Part shown: positions 1 through 5,699 of the stretch, one piece after another
Layout: each line of letters opens with the position of its first letter
Position numbering within the stretch: position 1 is the stretch's first letter
Assembly (NCBI GenBank): GCA_045116675.1
Contig: JBGUMF010000006.1
Location: forward strand, 1 to 10,208
Direction: 5' to 3'
Length of the DNA stretch: 10,208 nt
From: F23-D06 sp045116675
GTDB lineage: Bacteria > Bacteroidota > Bacteroidia > Bacteroidales > WCHB1-69
Translations under genes and position numbers: made by a program
The notes under the pieces: model-generated
Database searches by the model: none
The model's input: only the letters and a program-made list of their open reading frames with translations
Told to the model about the DNA's origin: nothing

Positions 1-2
1 AA

Positions 3-179
3 TTCAGAAACCATCCGCACGGTAAGGCAGTGTTCAATGTCCATGGTTTGTATATTCCGGCGCAGGTGCGCTTGGCGCGTGTCCGGCCAAACGGGTTTCT
101 TATTATCCGTTCAGATATACATAACAGCGTGGGCTTCGGCATTGCTTATCCTCGGATGGTAGGCGATGCGAGAGCCTAA
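3..179 (+). CDS. C-terminal fragment of an unrecognised protein
   Basis: The third forward frame is open from the window edge to a TAA at 177-179 and gives 58 residues. The tail contains VHGLYIPAQVRLARV and ends in GDARA, with alternating polar and hydrophobic residues that could be beta strands. The other two forward frames are less plausible: one stops almost at once and the other gives a Cys/Trp/Arg-rich shadow product. The stop lies directly before a strong terminator-like hairpin, which supports this frame as the real end of a gene. I do not recognise the family and the start lies outside the window. Confidence 0.6.
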   Translation, partial: FRNHPHGKAVFNVHGLYIPAQVRLARVRPNGFLIIRSDIHNSVGFGIAYPRMVGDARA

Positions 180-180
180 G

Positions 181-219
181 GTGCGGGGTGAGCGATGAAT
201 CAGATTCCCGCGCTTTTTT
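181..219 (+). terminator. Rho-independent terminator after the first partial gene
   Basis: GTGCGGG at 181-187 pairs with CCCGCGC at 207-213 (seven pairs, one of them G-U), and a run of six T follows at 214-219. It begins one base after the upstream stop codon and separates that gene from the cassette starting at 289. The loop is about 19 nt, longer than usual but AT-rich. Confidence 0.72.
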
Positions 220-288
220 ATGTGTGCTTTCGAAAAAAATCAAAACGGTTTCGTGTAGGGAATCAACGAGACGGCATAAAAAAGAAAA

Positions 289-969
289 ATGAAAAGATTT
301 ACGATTTTTCTCATGAGTCTGTTAGTACTCGGCGCAGCCTCCGCACAGAATGCAGACGATTACAAAGCCTTTATTAAAGAGCGCAAGGCTGTTCAGAAAT
401 TGGTGAAGCAAGAACGAGACGAAAAAGTATCGAAAGATGTCAAAAAGATGGCCAAGAGGTATGCTAAAGAAGGGTGGAAAGTGACCGTAGGCACACTTCC
501 GTTGGAAAAACAGTTAGAGAAGTCCTTCACGATGCAGTACGAGTTGGACATGAACAACAGCATGCCCAAATACATTAGAGGCACAGGAAAGGCCATCAGC
601 AGCAGCTACGATGCGGCTAAGATGCAGGCCATGGCGGATGCCAAGGTGGAACTCGCCGGCAATATCCAAACGGAGGTGGCGGCCATAATTGAGGAACGGT
701 TAGCCAACCAGGAACTGGGGAAAGAGGATGCCGTAGTGGTTTCCAACGCAGTGCAGGTTTCCAAGCAGGTCATTTCCCAGTCTATTGGGCGGGTCATCAC
801 TGTGGTGGAGTGCTACCGAGAGCTGAAGAACAAGAACTACGAGGTGTTGGTGCATGTCTACTACAATGGCGAGATGGCCGCTGAAGCCGCCAAGAAGGCT
901 GTCCGAGAAGAATTGGAGAAGAGAGGAAACGAATTGTCAAGAGAGTTGGATGAGTTGTTGGGATTCTGA
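289..969 (+). CDS. Exported LPP20-family-like protein
   Basis: The protein has 226 residues. Residues 1-19 form a signal peptide with a likely signal peptidase I cut at ASA|QN, so the mature protein should be periplasmic or envelope-associated. No lipobox cysteine is present. Residues 25-62 are highly charged and probably helical. Residues 97-200 resemble the LPP20 fold: a GTGKAISSSYDAAKMQAMADAK segment followed by an Ala-rich helix, a 'LAGNIQTEV' stretch, then a strand pair around ITVVECYRELKNKNYEVLVHVYY. The C terminus (197-222) is again charged and helical. The ATG at 289 is preceded by an A-rich tract and gives a complete signal peptide. It is the first of four co-oriented exported genes and lies 58 bp before a CsgG-like gene. 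LPP20 proteins include FlgP and outer-membrane lipoproteins. The family call is by eye, and the function is unknown. Confidence 0.75.
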   Translation: MKRFTIFLMSLLVLGAASAQNADDYKAFIKERKAVQKLVKQERDEKVSKDVKKMAKRYAKEGWKVTVGTLPLEKQLEKSFTMQYELDMNNSMPKYIRGTGKAISSSYDAAKMQAMADAKVELAGNIQTEVAAIIEERLANQELGKEDAVVVSNAVQVSKQVISQSIGRVITVVECYRELKNKNYEVLVHVYYNGEMAAEAAKKAVREELEKRGNELSRELDELLGF

Positions 970-970
970 G

Positions 971-1005
971 GAATGTAGAATGTATAATGAAGAATGAAAT
1001 GTTGA
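971..1005 (+). repeat. Degenerate 7-bp tandem repeat
   Basis: Starting two bases after the upstream stop codon, the gap reads GAATGTA, GAATGTA, TAATGAA, GAATGAA, ATGTTGA: five consecutive heptads, the first two identical and the next two close. It fills most of the 58-bp gap between the LPP20-like and CsgG-like genes. The same 7-bp period recurs, with different units, at 5635-5669 and 9269-9337. Confidence 0.6.
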
Positions 1006-1027
1006 AATCATCAAAAAGCAAACAATA

Positions 1028-1984
1028 ATGAAAAAGAATATGTTTTTCGTGTTATCCCTCATGCTGGGATTGATATGTGTTTCCTTTGCTCAAAACACAG
1101 GAAACAACGAACGCTACAACCTTGCCGTATATGCTGTGGGGTTGCAGAACGACCAGCCTTTATCCACGTCAATACAAACCGTGGTGCAGAACAAAACCAT
1201 TACCAAGCTCACGGGCGAGGGCAACTATCGCTTGATAGAGCGTTCCAATGAGTTTCTACAGCAGATTCAAAAAGAACAGTCCACGCAACAGTCTGGGGAT
1301 GTGGCAGACGGCCAGATTGCGGAGATTGGTGCAGGTTATGGAGCGCAGAAGATTTGTGTGGTGAGTGTTACCATTATCGACAAGTATCTTTATATCGCCA
1401 CCCGTATCGTGGATGTGGCTACCAAAACTTCATACGAATCTGGCGATGCGGAAGTCACGGACTACACCTCAATTCCCGTGTTGACGAAGGCATTGGAAAG
1501 TGCTTTGAACCGCATGATAGCAAAAGATGTTCAACAGACAACTAAAACCCAATCGAATAATACACCCACGTCAACGTATTCAAACACGGTCGGAAAAATG
1601 CGTTCTGATTACAATACATATATTATGCATCTGAAAAGCGAGAAAGGGGGATTCTTGGAGGTGAACAGCATGGCATATAAAGAGTATAGGAGGTACATTG
1701 GTGAATTAATTTCAGGATTAGTTCTTTCAGGGGTAGGAGTTGGCTTAGCGATTTCAGGATGGATTTGGCTTGCGTGGGACGAAGCTTTGTCTTGGTTGGC
1801 TATGGCTATTCCTGGTACAGTCGTCGCAATATCAGGCATCGCACTACTATGTACAATGAATACACATCTCAAGAAAAGCTACCAATACTATCTCAACGGT
1901 GACCAGCGAGCAGCCACTCTGCAGTTCTATCCCTATTACGGCAGCAACAATACCTTCGGGGCGGGGCTGACGCTTCGGTTTTGA
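1028..1984 (+). CDS. CsgG/FlgO-like exported protein with two predicted membrane segments
   Basis: The protein has 318 residues. The signal peptide likely ends at SFA|QN (residue 21). C17 is not in a good lipobox (GLIC). Residues 31-167 match the general CsgG/FlgO/LpoB pattern: an opening strand (NLAVYAVG), a helix ending near TKLTGEGNYRLIERS, a QQSGDVADGQIAEIGAGYGAQ segment in which the family tests whether a partner is known, then strands ICVVSVTII and LYIATRIVD followed by 'KTSYESG'. A Thr/Ser/Asn-rich linker covers about 168-188. Residues 223-249 and 254-275 are hydrophobic and look like a helical hairpin. The protein ends in GAGLTLRF, an aromatic C terminus like many outer-membrane strands. 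CsgG itself is a secretion pore for curli subunits, but no such subunit is seen here. It shares the QQSG motif with the protein at 3185-4084, so the two are probably paralogues. Confidence 0.75.
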   Translation: MKKNMFFVLSLMLGLICVSFAQNTGNNERYNLAVYAVGLQNDQPLSTSIQTVVQNKTITKLTGEGNYRLIERSNEFLQQIQKEQSTQQSGDVADGQIAEIGAGYGAQKICVVSVTIIDKYLYIATRIVDVATKTSYESGDAEVTDYTSIPVLTKALESALNRMIAKDVQQTTKTQSNNTPTSTYSNTVGKMRSDYNTYIMHLKSEKGGFLEVNSMAYKEYRRYIGELISGLVLSGVGVGLAISGWIWLAWDEALSWLAMAIPGTVVAISGIALLCTMNTHLKKSYQYYLNGDQRAATLQFYPYYGSNNTFGAGLTLRF

Positions 1985-1997
1985 GAAATGATGGGAC

Positions 1998-2053
1998 TAT
2001 ATGGAGGCATATGCGTCCCCGCAAGTGAACGTCACCAACTGCGAGACGCAGTT
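1998..2053 (+). promoter_or_regulatory. Palindrome-rich intergenic segment, possible attenuator or protein-binding region
   Basis: The 104-bp gap between the CsgG-like and second LPP20-like genes holds several short inverted repeats. ATATG at 1999-2003 pairs with CATAT at 2008-2012. GTGA at 2025-2028 pairs with TCAC at 2032-2035. AACTGCG at 2037-2043 pairs with CGCAGTT at 2047-2053 around a 3-nt loop. A competing pairing joins TGCGTC at 2012-2017 with GACGCA at 2045-2050. No T-tract follows, so a simple intrinsic terminator is unlikely. No TAnnTTTG box was seen in the gap. Confidence 0.35.
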
Positions 2054-2088
2054 AACTTCATAATCCTGAAAACGTAAATAATACAAGA

Positions 2089-3162
2089 ATGAAACAAATA
2101 ATCAGAATCCTCCTGTTGCTGTTGATTGGGTGTGTGCCACTGCCGCTCCCAGCGCAAACGCCGCCCGTGTGGCTCCATCCGCAGGTACGCGAGGCAAGTT
2201 ATCCGACGGATGTCTATTTTTCCGAGTTCACCGAGGGAAACTTGCGTGTCGGAGAGAGCGTCTCCACACTATTAGACCGGCTCAAATCGGATGCCAGACG
2301 CGGTGTGGCAGGGAACATCCGCACCCTCATCGAGTCTGTGGTGGAGAAAACGGACCGGCAGGAGACATTCGGACATGATTTGCGGTTCACATCTGTCTAT
2401 CAGGATTTCACCCGGCAGACAGTGCAGGCCGATATTGCAGGTGTTCACACCGAAAGTTATTACGATGGGCAACGGCAATGGGGCTACGCTTTTGCCTACG
2501 TGAAGAAGAGTGAGTTGGTGACCTACTACCGCGCACAAATCGGCTACCAGCTCCAGCAAGTGGAGGAGGCTATCGCACTTTCCTCCAGTCTCTTCGAGTC
2601 AGGGCAGAAAGCCCATGCGAGGAAAGTGTGCGAGGATGCGCTGTCGCCGCTCTCCAAGGCCGAGTTCGCCCAAGACCTCCTCACCGCCGTCGTGCCGGGG
2701 GATACCACGGGAATGCAACTGTCACGGTATGCCCAAGACAAGAACAGGCTCCTTCAAGCGCTCATCGACCTGGAGCAGAGTATCTACGTCTATCTCCAAT
2801 GCACCGAGACCAATTATGGACAGACGGTGCGCATTTTGGGTCCGGAATTGAAACGTGAACTCACTAAAAACCTGTGCAGCCTCTCTGATAATCAGGAGGA
2901 AGCAGACTATGTCATTACGGTCAGTGCCTCCACTCGCCAGCACGATGGAAACACCTTCAACAACAGTCCATTCAAATACTCTCTCGCCGATGTGGAGGTG
3001 GAAGTTTATAACAAGAATAAAAAGAAAATAGTTTATAGTGACGGTGTCTCAGTAAAAAACAACGGCGATGGAGCTTCTTACGAAAGTGCAGGCCGCAATG
3101 CACTGAAAGTGGCTGCAAACGAGGTTTGGAAAGTGTTGGAGCCGTGGATTCTGGGGAAATGA
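2089..3162 (+). CDS. Exported LPP20-like protein with an extra C-terminal domain
   Basis: The protein has 357 residues. The hydrophobic N terminus offers two processing options: a lipobox LIGC with Cys15 as lipidation site, or signal peptidase I cleavage at PLPA|QT. Residues 26-140 look LPP20-like: 'PPVWLHP' and a YP..VYF strand, the helix LKSDARRGVAGNIRTLIES with Ala/Arg spacing, then strands ending in WGYAFAYVKKSEL. Residues 141-235 are mainly helical and include a repeat-like stretch (SSSLFESGQKAHARKVCEDA). Residues 240-350 form a separate alpha/beta domain containing ADYVITVSAS, LADVEVEVYN and a closing helix that ends in VWKVLEPW. This could be a partner-binding domain but I cannot name it. 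It sits 104 bp after a CsgG-like gene and 22 bp before another, so it is probably in one transcript with the latter. The 2641-2700 stretch is GC-rich (43 of 60 by hand count). Confidence 0.72.
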   Translation: MKQIIRILLLLLIGCVPLPLPAQTPPVWLHPQVREASYPTDVYFSEFTEGNLRVGESVSTLLDRLKSDARRGVAGNIRTLIESVVEKTDRQETFGHDLRFTSVYQDFTRQTVQADIAGVHTESYYDGQRQWGYAFAYVKKSELVTYYRAQIGYQLQQVEEAIALSSSLFESGQKAHARKVCEDALSPLSKAEFAQDLLTAVVPGDTTGMQLSRYAQDKNRLLQALIDLEQSIYVYLQCTETNYGQTVRILGPELKRELTKNLCSLSDNQEEADYVITVSASTRQHDGNTFNNSPFKYSLADVEVEVYNKNKKKIVYSDGVSVKNNGDGASYESAGRNALKVAANEVWKVLEPWILGK

Positions 3163-3184
3163 AATTTTTTAATATCAGATAATT

Positions 3185-4084
3185 ATGAAAAAATCAGGAT
3201 CGAAATTCGTTAAATGTCTTTTTTTTGTTTTGTTAATCTTGCCATATACTTATGCTTGTGTTGCTCAAAATCAACATAATAGTAAGTCTGTCTATATTGC
3301 ATCTCCAGATGTGAAAGGACTTGAAAAAGGATCTTTCAATGAGCTCTTTAAGACTATTTTACAGGGAAAGTTAGAAGAATACGCTCTTAATTCCAATTAT
3401 CAGGCTGTTGCAAGGGAAGAATACCTTTCTTATATTCAAAATGAGATGATTGTGCAGCAAAGTGGAGGGGTGAGTTCGGAGTCAGTCGTTAAGTTGGGAG
3501 AACTGACGGGTGCTTCGTATATTCTGATTTCTAATGTGGTTGCCAGTAACGGGTATGGAACTATTAAATTGAATTTATATGAAACCGAAACAGGCCGATT
3601 GGTGAAAGTGAAGAGTACCAGTTTTCAGGAAAATGTTTCCGATTACACAACCAAATCTGATAGAGTGTGTAGGGATCTGTTTGGGTTAGCACAACAGGAC
3701 TTCAATGCCGGTGTGGAACGACAGCCAATAAGTCCATCTGTTGCAACTCCTAAAAATTCGGGTTCGTCAATCTCGATACCCAGTCGTGATTTTATGGTTT
3801 CGTCTAATGACGAGAATGGTTTTTATACATGGGAAGGTGCAGAATCAATTTGTAAATCAAAGGGTCTCGGATGGCGTCTGCCTACACTGGAAGAGCTTCG
3901 AACCATGTCGGTGTTTCGTGATGTTATCGGCAATTTGAATGGTTATGACAGGTGTCTGAAATATTGGAGTAGTGAGGATAAAAGCAAAAAGTCTGCCTGG
4001 TTTTATGATTTTTCAGAGAATGAAGTCGGATATGATGACAAAAAGGATGATGACAAGTGTGTTCGGTGTGTGAGGAGCAGATAG
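3185..4084 (+). CDS. CsgG/FlgO-like exported protein fused to a DUF1566/Lcl_C-like domain
   Basis: The protein has 299 residues. The signal peptide probably ends at CVA|QN (residue 28). C25 lies in TYAC, a poor lipobox. Residues 34-172 repeat the CsgG-like plan of the protein at 1028-1984: YIASPDVKG, a helix ending in YQAVAREEYLSYIQNE, QQSGGVSSESVVKLGELTGA, then strands YILISNVVA and GTIKLNLYETETGRLVKV. A Ser/Pro-rich linker follows at about 178-205. Residues 206-297 carry the hallmarks of DUF1566/Lcl_C, a C-type-lectin-like or formylglycine-enzyme-like fold: GWRLPTLEEL (229-238), YWSSE (260-264), and a terminal CVRCVR (292-297). Such domains often bind ligands at surfaces, but the ligand is unknown here. 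The ATG lies 22 bp after the LPP20-like gene. The DNA is visibly more AT-rich than its neighbour (20 of 60 G+C at 3241-3300), which may mean separate origin. Confidence 0.78.
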   Translation: MKKSGSKFVKCLFFVLLILPYTYACVAQNQHNSKSVYIASPDVKGLEKGSFNELFKTILQGKLEEYALNSNYQAVAREEYLSYIQNEMIVQQSGGVSSESVVKLGELTGASYILISNVVASNGYGTIKLNLYETETGRLVKVKSTSFQENVSDYTTKSDRVCRDLFGLAQQDFNAGVERQPISPSVATPKNSGSSISIPSRDFMVSSNDENGFYTWEGAESICKSKGLGWRLPTLEELRTMSVFRDVIGNLNGYDRCLKYWSSEDKSKKSAWFYDFSENEVGYDDKKDDDKCVRCVRSR

Positions 4085-4129
4085 AGACGCAAGCATTTTT
4101 CACACGAAATGGAACGTGGTTGTGGAGTG

Positions 4130-4420
4130 ATGCCATCCCCGCACACCTACGGCGTGCGTAAAATGTGATCGGGAACCATCCGTGCTACCAACCCCCGCAG
4201 GCCTCCGGCCTGCTTCCGTTCGCGCAAACCTGCCATCTTAGGGCAGAATTTTCAACCCCCATTCTCTTTTCGCTTACCCACGAATCGTACCCCAGCGGGG
4301 TGCATGGGTTGGTAGCACAGGCGACGCATCCGCAGAACAGCGCAGGCTGGAGGCCTGCGGGGAAAACCAATCGTTGGCGCGTTAGCGGAATGCCGTACGG
4401 AAAACGATACGCGTTTTGCG
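4130..4420. repeat. REP-like mosaic of GC palindromes and inverted repeats
   Basis: The stretch after the cassette is packed with inverted repeats. CGCACACC at 4140-4147 faces GGCGTGCG at 4151-4158 with one mismatch. GCAGGCC at 4197-4203 pairs with GGCCTGC at 4207-4213. CTGCC and GGCAG pair within about 4229-4245. ACCCC at 4289-4293 pairs with GGGGT at 4297-4301. CGCAGGC at 4341-4347 pairs with GCCTGCG at 4353-4359. Two parts repeat each other in reverse: GTGCTACCAACCC at 4182-4194 is the exact reverse complement of 4306-4318, and 4193-4213 matches the reverse complement of 4342-4362 with one mismatch. The organisation is that of a non-coding extragenic palindromic element. I recall similar ACCCC-GCGGGGT and GTTGGTAG elements in Bacteroidales genomes. 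The exact edges are uncertain. Confidence 0.72.
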
Positions 4421-4953
4421 GCAGAATCTTCGAGAAAATCATCACCCTACGAAACCAGCAGGTCATCCTGGACTGTGATGTGGCCGAACTGTACGGCGTG
4501 GAAACACGAGATATTAATAAATCGGTGAAAAATAATCCGGAAAAATTCCCAGAAGGCTATATTATGGATTTATCTGAAAACGAGAAAAATGAACTGGTGG
4601 AAAATTTCCATCGGTTCGAAAGACAAAAGCACTCTGCCGTATTACCCAAAGCTTTCACCGAAAAAGGCCTTTACATGTTAGCGACCATTTTAAAGAGTCC
4701 GCGGGCGGTGCAGATCACCATCGCCATTGTGGAGGCATACGCCAAGTTGAAGGAGTTGTCGCGGGTGATTGTGGAAATTCCCCAACAACAGGACGATAAA
4801 GACATGCAGAGGAAGCTGCTTCACCGCAGCGGCCAACTGGTGGAGGACCTGATGTCGGACGTGTTGCCGAAGCAGAGCAGCGACACCACGCTTGAGCTGA
4901 ACTTGGCCATGCTCAAATTCCGCCACACTGTCCATCGGGAGAAAGAGGGATAA
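4390..4953 (+). CDS. ORF6N domain-containing protein
   Basis: The protein is 187 residues from the chosen ATG. Residues 12-120 are a clear ORF6N domain, a DNA-binding module first noted in phage proteins and common in Bacteroidota chromosomes. The visible pattern is 'FEKIITLRNQQVILDCDVAE' then LYGVET, VKNNPEKFPEGYIMDLSENEKNELVENF read as KFPEGYI plus ENEKNEL, LPKAFTEKGLYMLATIL, and SPRAVQITIAIVEAYAKL. A C-terminal helical tail covers 121-187. The frame stays open upstream to a GTG at 4165, but those 75 extra codons are translated palindromic repeat and look non-natural (Pro, Trp, Cys and His scattered). I therefore start at ATG 4390, which lies near the repeat edge. The original N terminus may have been replaced by the repeat. 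Likely nucleic-acid binding; its target is unknown. Confidence 0.8.
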   Translation: MPYGKRYAFCGRIFEKIITLRNQQVILDCDVAELYGVETRDINKSVKNNPEKFPEGYIMDLSENEKNELVENFHRFERQKHSAVLPKAFTEKGLYMLATILKSPRAVQITIAIVEAYAKLKELSRVIVEIPQQQDDKDMQRKLLHRSGQLVEDLMSDVLPKQSSDTTLELNLAMLKFRHTVHREKEG

Positions 4954-4997
4954 GCTAAAGTGGTGAGCTGTATCTTGGAGTTGCAGGGGGAAATGTA

Positions 4998-5025
4998 GTA
5001 TTTTCTGAAATACAGTTGTTTTTTT
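4998..5025 (+). terminator. Weak intrinsic terminator candidate after the ORF6N gene
   Basis: GTATTT at 4998-5003 pairs with AAATAC at 5008-5013 around a 4-nt loop, and a T7 run follows at 5019-5025. The stem is AT-rich and the T-run is five bases beyond it, so termination may be inefficient. Its place, 45 bp after the stop codon, is right. Confidence 0.35.
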
Positions 5026-5120
5026 GCGAAATAAAAATTCAAAATTAACAAATGATTCTTAATTTTAAATCTGCATTTTGTAACTTATTTATTATCAGTA
5101 TTGAAAAATTTTCATTTGCT

Positions 5121-5152
5121 ATTGGTGAAATAATTTTTATGTTTTATCTTTG
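5121..5152 (+). promoter_or_regulatory. Bacteroidota-type promoter for the DUF5618-like gene
   Basis: TATCTTTG at 5145-5152 matches the -7 consensus TAnnTTTG exactly. ATTG at 5121-5124 is a fair -33 element at a 20-bp spacing. The predicted start lies roughly 40 bp before the ATG at 5196. A 13-bp palindrome, TGAAAA-A-TTTTCA at 5102-5114, lies just upstream and could bind a regulator. The surrounding 5020-5150 region is strongly AT-rich. Confidence 0.7.
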
Positions 5153-5195
5153 CGGGCGGAACAGAAACAACAAGCCATTATAAAAAACAGAACCT

Positions 5196-5597
5196 ATGGA
5201 AAAGAACGATCCGATAGAAGAGGCCCGCAGGTATGTGGCCAATGCGGAGGAGGTCATCAAGAAAGCGCAGTATGATCCCGAAACGCAGTCCTATATGGAC
5301 AGCAAGTACATTAAGATGGCTGGCGACACACTATGGAAAGGATGTCTGCTTGCTCTTGACGCAGTGTTGCATGTGCGCAAGGGTAAGGGCCGACCGTCAA
5401 TCGAGAAATACAAAGAGGCTGCCTCAAAACGAGACCGCAAACTGTTGCAGTTCATGAATAACGGATATGATATCATGCACCTCTCTATGGGCTATGATGG
5501 TACAAAAGGGAAAAAGACTTGCGATGTCGGGTTCGAGTATGCCAATGCTATCATCGACCATTGTGCCAGACTCTGTCCGGAACCGGTGTGCGCGTAA
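5196..5597 (+). CDS. Small helical protein, DUF5618-like
   Basis: The protein has 133 residues, without a signal peptide, so cytoplasmic. It reads as an all-helical bundle: residues 5-25 (EEARRYVANAEEVIKKA), 34-62 (SYMDSKYIKMAGDTLWKGCLLALDAVL, in parts amphipathic), 68-90 (SIEKYKEAASKRDRKLLQFM), and 91-127 (YDIMHLSMGY and the Cys-containing end). The KMAGDTLWKGCLLALDAVL region recalls Bacteroidota proteins filed under DUF5618, which have no assigned reaction. The Arg-x(4-6)-His signature of HEPN nucleases is not seen. The start is the only ATG compatible with the helical N terminus and lies behind a clear promoter. It follows the ORF6N gene by 242 bp and has its own promoter, so the pairing may be coincidence. 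Confidence 0.65.
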   Translation: MEKNDPIEEARRYVANAEEVIKKAQYDPETQSYMDSKYIKMAGDTLWKGCLLALDAVLHVRKGKGRPSIEKYKEAASKRDRKLLQFMNNGYDIMHLSMGYDGTKGKKTCDVGFEYANAIIDHCARLCPEPVCA

Positions 5598-5634
5598 TGG
5601 ACGTTCCACCCGCTGCCTCGCGACAACAATACCA

Positions 5635-5669
5635 GTAATTAGTAGTCAGCGAATAGTAGTCAGTGAGAA
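5635..5669. repeat. Degenerate 7-bp tandem repeat between convergent genes
   Basis: The gap between the convergent genes ending at 5597 and 5700 reads GTAATTA, GTAGTCA, GCGAATA, GTAGTCA, GTGAGAA: five heptads with the second and fourth identical. No convincing terminator hairpin was seen in the rest of the 102-bp gap. Confidence 0.55.
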
Positions 5670-5699
5670 TTTTTTTAATACACTGAAAATCAACATATA

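Noticed and set aside
195..377. Short forward open frame overlapping the start of the first LPP20-like gene
   Set aside because: It begins inside the terminator hairpin and its product is Arg/Lys-rich without motifs. The 289 frame has a clear signal peptide.
4165..4389. N-terminal 75-codon extension of the ORF6N gene from GTG
   Set aside because: The stretch is translated palindromic repeat DNA, and the ORF6N domain is complete from the ATG at 4390.
5196..5597. HEPN nuclease or toxin-antitoxin reading of the ORF6N/DUF5618 pair
   Set aside because: No Arg-x(4-6)-His signature was seen in the small protein, and the two genes are 242 bp apart with separate control.
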